The translations under genes were made by a program, and so were the position numbers. This document shows, one piece after another, positions 25,868 to 34,984 of a stretch of DNA of 64,000 nt. Below the pieces are notes generated by a model, which was not told where the DNA came from, ran no database searches, and saw only the letters and a program-made list of their open reading frames with translations. Origin of the DNA: Lomentospora prolificans (taxonomy: Eukaryota > Ascomycota > Sordariomycetes > Microascales > Microascaceae). Where the stretch lies: NCBI GenBank assembly GCA_029532625.1, contig JARFXM010000004.1, positions 2,604,001-2,668,000 on the forward strand, in the 5' to 3' direction. Numbering within the stretch: position 1 is the first letter of the stretch; each line of letters begins with the position of its first letter.

Positions 25868-27001
25868 ATGCTTTCATTACTCCCATATACGGTCCAGTCG
25901 GGCCTCGAACGCCTCAGAAATGTGCACAAAGGCATGTGGCAACCCGCCACCGGGCCCAATTCCCAAATCGACCCCTCGCAAAGAATCCAGGAAGTAGACT
26001 CGGAGATCGACGAAGGCGAGATGACCCCGCCGCTTCCCCCACGCCGCGGAAACGAAAGCTATTGGGGCGGAAGGGCGAGCCTGAACCGGAGGCAAGCGGC
26101 TGTTTTCAGGAATGGGGCCACAGCGTTCGCTACTGCACACCACAGTGGGGAGAGCACGCCGAGCAGCCAAACTACGGAGGACTACGAGGCCGAGTACGGC
26201 ATCGAGGAGAGGGAGATGGCCTCGTTGATGGAGGACGTCCGTGACGCCCTCCTCGTACTAGACGATGCGGATAGACGTCCTAGTTCAGCCGGCGCTGTAG
26301 AGCCCGAGGGCCGTCCTGCGCGACCGAGCAAAGACTCGGGTATCAAGTGGGATTCCGTCCGCCGTGGTATGTCCACCCCATTTTCCACGTCGATGACACG
26401 GCAGCGTGCACATGATGAAAGCTAACATCTCTCTCTCTCTCCAGGTCTCACCAAGATCTCCGTCGCCCGAGACGAAAAGATCCAACCCCCCTCATCCCGC
26501 AATCCCTCCTTCGAACGTGCTGAATACATCGGCGGCCTCCGCCACCTCATCGCCTCCCTCCCTTCCGACCTCACCCCCGCCGAAACCTCCACCCTCCACT
26601 CCTCCCTCCCAAGCTCCCTAACATCCCCTCCGCCCTACCCATCCCCGCACGGCATCCACCCTCCCGCCCGGAGCCTTTCCATCCTCCACCGCCTGGTAAA
26701 GACCATCGTCGCCGCCTACCTCGTCATCCTAGGCCTCCTCGTCCCCCACATTCTCGCCGCCATCCACGCTGCCGCCCGCGCGGAGAGAAAGTACCACGTC
26801 GCCGGCGTGCTGATCGGCGGCGCCGTCGGCATGGCGCGCTCGGCTGCCAAGCAGGTCGCTGCCATGACCTTTGTCGGGGATAGGACCGTCGGCGAGGCCG
26901 TCGCGAGCGGCGTTGCGTGGACGGTTAGCGGAGTTGCGGGTGGTGTCGCGGACGGATTGGGAGAGGGGTTGGTTATTATTCAGGAGAAGAGGATGGGGTA
27001 A
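25868..27001 (+). CDS. Hydrophobic protein of unknown function
   Basis: Two exons (25868-26366, 26445-27001) encode 351 residues. The intron begins GTATGT and ends in a CT repeat followed by CCAG. The N-terminal 165 residues are polar and acidic (ESYWGGRAS, YEAEYGIEEREMASLMEDVRD). The second exon opens GLTKISVARDEKIQ, followed by a conserved-looking YIGGLRHLIASLP and a proline-rich stretch. A strongly hydrophobic segment (residues around 255-285, IVAAYLVILGLLVPHILAAI) and a glycine/alanine-rich C-terminus follow (GVLIGGAVGMARSAAKQ, ASGVAWTVSGVAGGV). It probably associates with a membrane. I do not recognise the family. The TAA stop lies inside a good GTAAGT donor, so a short extra 3' exon is possible. 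The gene converges with the DEAD-box helicase gene. Confidence 0.75.
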
Positions 27002-27597
27002 GTACCTATCTCTTTTTTTATTAGGCGTTTGGGTAGACGGGACTCGAGTATCCTTTTTCTTTTTTAGTCAAGTTTAGCATAGGTTTCGCAAAGGCGACGG
27101 ATAGAATTCAGATCTCGCATATATACGATGACGAAATGAAGCAAAAAGAAGAAAGAAAAAAAAAAGGCAATTGGCATCACGTTCTGGAGAGCGTCGCAAG
27201 TCGCATGACAAACACCTATCATTCAGTTCCCTTCCTTCATCAGTCTAGTCAATCTATCGATTACAAGGCTTCATGAAAAAGAAAAAAAAAAAAGAAAAAG
27301 AAAAAAAAAAAAGAAAAAGAAAAAGGCCGAAACAAGGTACATGAATGGTACATGAGCCGAACGGGGGGTAGTAGTAATGGCAATAATACAAAGTAGAGAT
27401 GTCCCAAGTTTTCGTTCCAAGAGCCGCTGAGTTTCTTTTACAAAAAGATCGTGAAGAAAAAAAAAAAAAAACCCGCGCCCTCTTCAGTATTCTGTTTTTT
27501 TTTTTCCCTTCGCCCCTGTCCATAGCATTATCGTACACATACACACGAGTCGACGTTTCAGACGGTATTCCACCCGACCTGGACTCTTCGCAGATCC
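27002..27597. other. Convergent spacer with purine-rich low complexity
   Basis: This spacer lies between two converging genes. It contains A-rich tracts with scattered G at about 27150-27165, 27274-27325 and 27457-27473. No gene was seen; the Phe- or Lys-rich frames are artefacts of the tracts. Confidence 0.7.
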
Positions 27598-29225
27598 TTA
27601 CCAGTTGTTGTAGTTGTTGGGGCGGGAGCTCGACCAATTCCTGCTTCGCCTGGGCCTTCCAGTGTTACGGCCACGGCTACCGAACTCGTTTTGGAAGCTA
27701 TCGAAGCTGTCCAGCTGATCAGACGGCTCGGACGACTTGAACTCCCGGTCGCGCGAGCGCGCACCCAGCTTGCTCCGACCGGGTGCAACGTTGAAGCCCC
27801 TGATCCGGCCGTAGCCCATCTTCTGTACCCAATGCTCGGCAACAGCCGGGGGCTCCTCCCAGCCCCACGTAATCTTGGACCACTTGTTCATGTCGTTGAC
27901 TAACCCTTGCACGTTGTGGCGTCCTTGAGCGCCGAACCTCGCTTTGTAGACGTCGGCCAGGACAGAGCCAGAAACCCTCTCGAAGGCCGAACGCACGTGT
28001 TGGAAGGTTTCCGGAAGTTCCATATCCTCAGATTCGACCACCAGGCTGGCAGACTCCAGAGTCTTGTCCGGGACAAGAGGAAGGTCGCCGACCTTGGACC
28101 TCACATCATCCACCTCAGTGTTTGTGATGATGAGCCAGCCCTCGCCATCCTTGTCCTGTCGTCCCGTTCGACCTAGGCGGTGGATGTACTGCTCGCGGCT
28201 GACCGGGGGACCAACCTGGATGACGTGCGTCACATCGGGGAAATCCATACCGCGCGCAGTTACATCGGACGAGATGAGAACAGCAGACTTGGCACGTCGG
28301 AACGCGTCCGCAGCGGCCGTCCTCTGCCCCTGCTTGAGCTGACCATGAATATAGTAAGTACGGGGGTAGTCATGGGTGCCACGTCGTAGACGCTTTATCG
28401 TCGAATCAACTTGAACGGCAAGGTCCACCATGGTGGTCAACGAATAGTACACGATGGCCTTGAAAGGTCGTGCGTTGGGGGTTTCCTTCGACTTGGCAAC
28501 TTCACGATCAATGAGTTCGTAAAGCGCTGGGAAGACGTTGACCTGTGATGGTGCAACAACAACCTTTTGGGGAATTCGCTCGTGCGTGAGCGCCTCGTCG
28601 GGGCGGATAGTCTGGATAAACTCAAATTTGTCCCGTCGCACCATGGCTTTAGCGAGTCCGACGACGTCTTTGGGAATGGTGGCCGAAAAGAGAAGAGTCT
28701 GGCGCTCCTTCTGGCCGACGTCGGGAAGCATCTTTTGGATATCCTTGAGAGTTTCGGAAAAGCCAACATCAAGCATGCGGTCGGCTTCATCGAGAACCAG
28801 CGCAGCCAAGTTGGGGGCCTCAACACCACTGTATTCGTCTTCCAAGATATCCTTCAATCGACCGGGAGTCGCTACCAAAAGATGGCACCCATTGCGTTGG
28901 ACATTGCGCAGCATGGCATCCTTCCTCTGGCCACCAACAGCGAGCTGAACGACGAGCCCTGTGTGGCGGACAAGCGCTTTAGCCTCCTCGCCAATCTGCT
29001 CAGCCAATTCGCGAGTGGGCGATATCACAATACCACGAATGTCATCGGGGCGCGCTCTCTTCTTGGTTGCCTTGCTGGCAAGGGTAGGATCCTCGTCAAT
29101 CATCCGTTGGAGCATCGGGAGAAGGAAAGCAATCGTTTTACCGGTACCAGTCTTGGCTTGCGCAACCCTGCGGGAACGGTTAGCAGATGAAACTCGGGTA
29201 GTTGCTTGGGGTACAGGACCAATGG

Positions 29226-29261
<36 letters not shown>

Positions 29262-29638
29262 TACAGATCAGTTCCACGGAGACCGGCGCGCACCGTCTTC
29301 TCCTGCACGTCCGTCATGTATTCGTATCCCATATCCCGCGTGATGGAGCGGATCAGGTTGGGATGGATGCCCTCGTTGATGGCATCCTCAAATCGGAGGT
29401 TCTGAGGCTCCAGTGGCTTCTCGCTAGCTGACTCAACGGCCTCGGCCTCGGCGGCCTCAGCAGATTGCGCGCGGAGGATACGGGAGTAGTGGAAGGAGTT
29501 GCGGAAGACGGGTCGGAGGGTGACTGAAGGAGCCTTAACAAGGCGCATCGCCCGGGGTTGGAATTGAGAGATGGACGCGGCGGAAGGAATGCACGCCCGG
29601 CGCATGGGCGCACATGTACGAAGCCCCTGACGAAGCAT
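27598..29638 (-). CDS. MSS116: Mitochondrial DEAD-box RNA helicase, Mss116 type
   Basis: Two exons (29638-29265, 29167-27598) encode 647 residues. The N-terminus is arginine- and alanine-rich with few acids (MLRQGLRTCAPMRRAC), a probable mitochondrial presequence. The Q-motif region (about 85-120) ends YMTDVQEKTV. The Walker A AQAKTGTGKT (about 127-136), PTRELAEQ, TPGRLKD, DEAD in VLDEADRML, SAT in FSATIPKDV, TARGMDFPDV and HRLGRTGR motifs all follow in order. A basic, R/S/N-rich tail (RPRRSRNWSSSRPNNYNNW) follows a post-helicase domain of the Mss116 kind. Mss116 proteins remodel RNA for group I and II intron splicing and translation in mitochondria. The 97-nt intron has a run of 34 T directly after its donor. 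The gene is transcribed toward the unknown protein at 25868-27001. Confidence 0.92.
29226..29259. repeat. A34 homopolymer inside the helicase intron
   Basis: This is an uninterrupted run of 34 A on the plus strand, read as T34 on the gene strand. It begins immediately after the GTAAG of the intron donor at 29264-29260. Confidence 0.95.
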
Positions 29639-30413
29639 GGTGAAGGAGATGGATGAGGTTCTTCGTGAGAGGGAGAAGAGTGTGGATGGGAGTGATGGGA
29701 GAGTCGCCTTGAAATAGAGCTAAAAAGCTCTGCGACACACAAGTAAAAAACAGAGCCTGTTAAATTAAATGTTATAGAAACAAATTAGAGAGCGAAAAGG
29801 AATCTGAGGTTTCTCTGAAGAAGAAAAAAAAATGGATGGTGGTCTGAAGAAACAAACCTCGCAATGGATGGTGAAGATTAGTTCGATGTAGGAGCAGCGA
29901 GCTTTCCTATCGATAATTTTTTTTTTCAGCGAATCCGATTTTATTTTTTTTTTCTCCCGTTTCCCCTTTGCGAGTTGCAACTTGCCACAGGCTGCGAAAC
30001 CACGCGACTCGCGTCCACTTTAATTGGGTCCTAACGATTACCTCAGCCAGCGCTACTCGTACAAGTACATGTACGAAGCATTACACTAATAATCGATGTA
30101 TCTTAAGCTACTTGGGCCTGCGTGCCTTCCAGAACGGTTCATTCCATGTCTCATGCTCTCTTTCATGGTCGGTCCTTGCTGGCCGCTTCCATCTTAATAA
30201 TACAGTCGACTCAAAACACTCCTGGTCGAAGAAGGAGAGTCAAATCGAGGCTAGTTGCAACATGATGGCGATACACACCTCGACGTGCATGGTCCACGAT
30301 GCTTCCACGATGCTAGACAATACACAGCTACCAAAATGCCTTGTTGCGTTTCGCAGCTTATCCCGACGTCTATATACCTCGAGGGTGAATTCTCCGGTAA
30401 TTGCAAGTGAGCA
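29639..30413. other. Spacer between helicase promoter and PEX7 3' end
   Basis: This 775-bp stretch contains the helicase promoter and leader (right of 29639, with T/A-rich tracts at 29820-29830 and 29919-29955) and the PEX7 3' region. No gene was supported. Confidence 0.65.
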
Positions 30414-31626
30414 TCACCTGTTACCGAAAAATGGTCTGGCGTCCCAAAGCAACACCCGCTCGTCCCAGCCAACCGAGGCGACCCATCCTTCACCAAACAG
30501 ACACCAATCCACGCCCGTCGCAAACTCGGTATGTCGATTCATGAGGCCTATTTGCTTTCCCCTCATAATGGAGCTATGCGGATCCCTCGGATACTTGGTC
30601 CCGTCTGTCCACACTCGCACCGTCATATCATAACTTGCTGTAATCAGGACGTCGCTCTCGTGGGGACTCCACGCTAGCCGCCTTACCGCATAGCCGTGTC
30701 CTTCCATCAACGATAACGGTCCCCCGGTAGGATTTCGTATGTCAAAGGTACGCACGAGTTTGTCGACTCCTCCCGTTGCTATGAGTGAGTGATTGTATTT
30801 GTTCCAGTCATGAGTCAGTACTTCGCCCGGTCCAACCGCGGGCACATGTCCCGGCAAACCCTGGGGCGGCGCATGCACTGGTATCGCAGCAGTCAGATGG
30901 TACTTGGCGGTCACGGGCGTGCGAAGGTCGAAGATTCGTAGATTCGAGTCGCTGGAGACGGCCGACACTATGGCCGGGTTTGATGGACAGAACGCTGCGC
31001 TATATGTGCAATTCCCTACCGGTAGCGTTGTGAGCGAGTTCGTCCGTGTCGGCGACCACTATTTTGTGTTAGCGACGGGCTGGCTTTGATGCCTAGGCGG
31101 AGGCAAACTGTGAAGATCACACTGACAATTTTGATCGTGCCATCCCAAGAGCTAGAAACAAAGCTGTCCTTGGTCACAGGGTTCCAATACACAGCAAAGG
31201 TCTCTCTCTTGTGCTCGTGGAAATTCATGACTGGGAACCCCTGCGCAACCCCTATGTCGTAGAGTTTAATCGAGCCATCACCGCAAGCCACCACCATTTG
31301 CCTCTCGTTGATCTCGGACCAAGCGATATCATATTGCGCATCATTGGTGTCGAATCTAGGTAGTGAAGCGCCGGGTTAGAACAGGCTCCTCCCGAGTTTG
31401 CCTTTCACCTCCCCTAACCAGGGTGTCCGATATCTCAGTCTGGGACCTACGTTTTCTCGACAGCCACCGTCCCCTGACTCGTTAAATTCAACACAAACAC
31501 CCTCCCGTTTCCAACAATTCCAAAGTTCGACGACGTCGCGACCGCGATTTTGTTGTCGTAATAAGGAGAATATTTGACCGCATAGGGGTTATAGCCCTGT
31601 GTCCGAAACTCGAGCATGGCTGCCAT
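30414..31626 (-). CDS. PEX7: PEX7, peroxisomal targeting signal 2 receptor
   Basis: Three exons (31626-31451, 31355-31127, 31058-30414) give 349 residues, the normal PEX7 length. The start MAAMLEFRTQGYNPYAVKYS matches fungal Pex7; the second ATG at 31617 is an equally plausible start. WD40 repeats fill the protein, for example GDGSIKLYDI, SSSWDGTIKI, SSDSNLRIFDLR, TGGVDKLVRTFDIR, TASYDMTVRVW and VGWDERVLLWDAR at the C-terminus. Pex7 binds the N-terminal PTS2 signal of matrix proteins in the cytosol and carries them to the peroxisome with a co-receptor. Splice phases are consistent (AC|A and ATT|TGG). The gene is divergent from the AlkB-type gene, with 656 bp between start codons. Confidence 0.95.
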
Positions 31627-32282
31627 GGCTAATCAGTTGAAGAGACCGAGGGGCATTGCCGTGCTGCCCCGCGTCTAAGATGGTCGCATTCAGCGCAAAT
31701 GGAGACAGGCGTGTTCAAGAAACGTAATCGTGGGCGGAATTTGTGTAATAATTGAATCTAATGGGAGGGATCCGGGGGGGAAACGACGGGGTTTCGGGTT
31801 TCTACAGCACGAGAAAGGAATGACAAACTGGGTGCGACAATGGGCTTCCGAGCTTCAACTGCCTTTCATAAGTTGTGATAGTGCCCCTCGGACGGACCTC
31901 GGCAGGTGGCAGAGTGGGGAGGGCGAGATGAATGACATTCGCCAGGCTGCTCGAACGTCATGGTGGTCATGGTCAACCATAGAAGCTGTTATTAGTCAGC
32001 CGCACAGTACGGCAGAGAGCAAATACGTTGTACCTATTATTAGTAGCCAACGTCACGCCCGGTCTGTTCGCAGCGCCATCATGTGATTTCGCGCACCGAT
32101 CTAGGCCGTTACGTGCCCCATCTCTCTGGCGGTGTCGCGTTACTTGGCGTTCATACCGCTCCCAACGACTACGCCCTTCCCTCGACACCGACAGAAGCGG
32201 GGTGGACATCCGGGTATATAAAGTGGAGTGATTGCCGTTCAGTATAGATTCTTCAATTTTCATGCGTGACTTTAGCACTATT
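31627..32282. promoter_or_regulatory. Divergent promoter, PEX7 / AlkB-type gene
   Basis: This 656-bp region separates the two start codons. A TATA-like TATATAAA at 32215-32222 lies about 61-68 nt upstream of the preferred AlkB start (32283) and so supports that start over the earlier in-frame ATG at 32262. No gene was seen in the interval. Confidence 0.6.
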
Positions 32283-33662
32283 ATGGATGCCTTCATTACC
32301 CGAAAGCGCAAGTCAAATGGCGAACCTGAAGCCTTTGGCGGTGTTGAAGACGAACCAACCGATGTGAAGCTAACCATCCTATCCTCGCTTTACCCCAACA
32401 TCGAGCAAGAGACGTTGCTTGACGTTCTCATTGCCCATAATGGATCCGTCACGGAAGCGTCCGACGTTCTCAAGTCGCAGACACCCGCCAAAAAGTTGAA
32501 TAGCGCTCTCGCATATCAACCTTCTCTGAGGCACTTCGCCCAAGCCAAGGGAGAAGATGGGCAACTGCTCCCGGCCAAAAAGAGGCTGATATCCAAAAGG
32601 GGTGCCACCATGCACTTGTATGATCCTCTGGACGTCGCCGAGCACACGCCATGTACAATAATTCATAACTTTTTGCCAGCCGAAGTGGCGAACGGGCTGT
32701 TACGAGAATTACTTGACGAAGCCGAATCGTTTGAAAAGATTTCTTTCAAGCTTTTCGAGAATGTTGTTTCGAGTCCGCACACTTCGGGATTCTTCGTCGA
32801 AAGCTACGACGAGATACAAGAGCAAAAAACAGCCTACCTCTACAATGGAGCAAGACTTTCGGTACGAGACCTGTGCTTGGCCGTAGGCCAGCATTTTGAG
32901 TCGGTACTAACGATCTCTCGTCAGGACGTCCGGAGGCTGACTCCTTATCTCCTCAAGGTGAAGCCCATTGTACAGGAGGCCGTGAATAGAGAAATAGAGT
33001 CCCGGATACGAACCAAATATCCCAACGGCCAAAAGCTGAAGTTCCAATCTGCGAAACCTTGGGTGCCAAATGCGGCTTTTGTCAATTGCTACAACGGTCC
33101 TAAAGAAAGCGTTGGCTGGCACAGCGACCAGCTTACGTACCTTGGGCCTCGATCAGTCATTGGGTCCATTTCTCTCGGAGTATCCCGCGAATTCCGAGTC
33201 CGGCGCGTTTTGCCAAAGGACTCGGGCAAGGACAACGCGGACAACCCTGATGCCGAGGGCCAGATTTCCATCCACCTACCGCACAACTCTCTGCTGGTGA
33301 TGCATGCTGAGATGCAGGAAGAGTGGAAACACTGCGTATCTCCTGCTACGTCCGTCGAACCGCACCCTATCGCAGGGAATAAACGCATCAACATCACGTA
33401 CCGGTATTATAGAGACTCAATGCACCCCAAATTAACACCGCGATGCAAGTGCGGGATACCCTGCGTGCTAAGAGTAGTTCAGAGGAAGAAAGAAAACTAC
33501 GGCAAGTACTTCTGGATGTGTCACGCTGGCAACGTTCCCGGAAAACAATCGTGTCCGTTCTTTGAATGGGCCCAATTTGATAATGATGGAAACCCGCTCA
33601 GTACAGCCCACTGCCAGTCGCAAAAGAAGGAAACCCCTTCGGATGCAGGTACATGCACTTAG
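32283..33662 (+). CDS. AlkB-type 2OG-Fe(II) dioxygenase with CUE and GRF domains
   Basis: Two exons (32283-32861, 32925-33662) give 438 residues. The N-terminus reads MDAFITRKRK. A CUE-like ubiquitin-binding helix bundle spans about residues 25-65 (LTILSSLYPNI...NGSVTEASDVL). The dioxygenase core has iron ligands H259 and D261 (GWHSDQ) and H329 (KHCVSP). The 2-oxoglutarate-binding arginines R347 and R353 lie in RINITYR. A C-terminal GRF zinc finger (about 363-410) starts PRCKCGIPCVLR and ends CPFFEWAQF. The core is of the ALKBH2/ALKBH3 kind, which oxidatively removes alkyl groups from nucleic-acid bases. GRF fingers bind single-stranded DNA, so a nuclear repair role is likely. The 63-nt intron (GTACGA, TACTAAC, TCAG) stays open if retained. 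Removing it gives the family-like YNGARLSDVRRLTP. Confidence 0.92.
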   Translation: MDAFITRKRKSNGEPEAFGGVEDEPTDVKLTILSSLYPNIEQETLLDVLIAHNGSVTEASDVLKSQTPAKKLNSALAYQPSLRHFAQAKGEDGQLLPAKKRLISKRGATMHLYDPLDVAEHTPCTIIHNFLPAEVANGLLRELLDEAESFEKISFKLFENVVSSPHTSGFFVESYDEIQEQKTAYLYNGARLSVRDLCLAVGQHFESVLTISRQDVRRLTPYLLKVKPIVQEAVNREIESRIRTKYPNGQKLKFQSAKPWVPNAAFVNCYNGPKESVGWHSDQLTYLGPRSVIGSISLGVSREFRVRRVLPKDSGKDNADNPDAEGQISIHLPHNSLLVMHAEMQEEWKHCVSPATSVEPHPIAGNKRINITYRYYRDSMHPKLTPRCKCGIPCVLRVVQRKKENYGKYFWMCHAGNVPGKQSCPFFEWAQFDNDGNPLSTAHCQSQKKETPSDAGTCT

Positions 33663-33779
33663 AAGTCGTCGGTATTGAGAAAGTGTGTGATGTTCAACAA
33701 TCCTTTTAATCTAAAGTGAGGACTATCGACGATAGCCGACATGGCGTCACAGGGGAATAGGAGACCTTCTAGAGCGCCT

Positions 33780-34984
33780 TCAAGGGTTGATATAGGGTAC
33801 GCCGAATTTGTCTCCGGGCACTAATCTGATATCCAGTTCGTCGAGGGTAAAGTTGTCCAAAGCTCTCAGGTTTACCGGGTGGAGATGGTTTGCCCTGGAG
33901 TAAAAACCCTTCGCCATCTCTGAGAGCTGGTCAATCTGCTCCTGCGAGAGGTCCTTAAACTTGTTTCCAACGAGAACACCGCACTTCTTGCAGAATGTCT
34001 TATCTACCACTCCACTAGCAAAGTTATAGATGCTAGTAGAATCCGCTCCCTGAACGACGACTTGCTCCTTATTGGGGTATATCCACACTACTCCATACTA
34101 GGTGGAAGTTAGCTTAGGCGCCAAATCCGAGACATCGACAGAGACCTTGGTCAACCTACCCTTGAGCAACTACTGCAGGCACACTCGGCAATGCCTGCGA
34201 CGGGTCCAAGTCCCTCATAATTCTTGTCGATCGTCTTGCTGCGCAACGCGAAGGTGACTTCACCGCAGTGGCAACTGCCGTGATACTCCTTGGACCCCTT
34301 TATTTGGACCGCGGGCTCCGGACCAGAGTAGACTGGAATAGAACGTTGCGGTTCAACATCCGCTCCGCCAACTCTAAGAAGCGCGAGTTAGCGCATTCCA
34401 CTCTCCTCTACCATACCGGTGTCCGTTCAGCTCTCGGGGAGATCAGAAGGGACTTACGGGAGTTTCTCCAGAACGGAGGTATCCAGTCCTTGGATACAAC
34501 GGACCTGAAAAGGCACACGATATTAGCGTCCGTATAATACCTCCACGCAAATCCTGCAAGAATTCTTGGTTGGTATCGCCGTTGGGGTCAGGAGGAACAT
34601 GCTTACATTCAAAGAGTAAATGGGGCCGCTAGGAGCGTCACCTTTTATGATCACAGCAACGCCACATTTGGGGCAGAACTGCTCTCATATTAGCATTTTT
34701 TTTTCGACCAGAAGATTGCGCGTTGACGGTAACTCGTCGGCTCCTACCAAATGGCTTCGTTTCTTTGGCCCGAATTGGTAGACGGTCAGGTCATCCCAGC
34801 CTCCCTTGACGACGTTGACAGCGCTGGGCGGAACGATGTTGTGAAGGTATCCTTTCTTGAAACAAATGCTACACCCACACTGTTTAACGCTTTTGATCTC
34901 TGGAATATTGGCTTCATAGACAAAGGCGCCGCAATGGCAGTTGCCACGGTAGGTTTTGGACGGAGCTTCGGTTTCGGAAGACAT
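33780..34984 (-). CDS. Tandem GFA (CENP-V-like) zinc-domain protein
   Basis: Five exons (34984-34748, 34678-34607, 34504-34458, 34373-34160, 34097-33780) give 295 residues with two copies of the GFA fold. Copy 1 has GNCHCGAFVYE, then QCGCSICFKKGYL, then FCPKCGVAV and NVRCIQGLD. Copy 2 has GSCHCGEVTFA, AECACSSCSR, FCKKCGVLVGN and NLRALDNFTLDELD. The C-x-C and C-x2-C clusters bind zinc in this family, which is named for glutathione-dependent formaldehyde-activating enzyme, though most fungal members have no known substrate. All five exons join in phase. The donor of intron 1 could place an extra Q at the junction, since CAG may be exon or acceptor. The gene converges on the AlkB-type gene, with 117 bp between stops. 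Confidence 0.85.
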
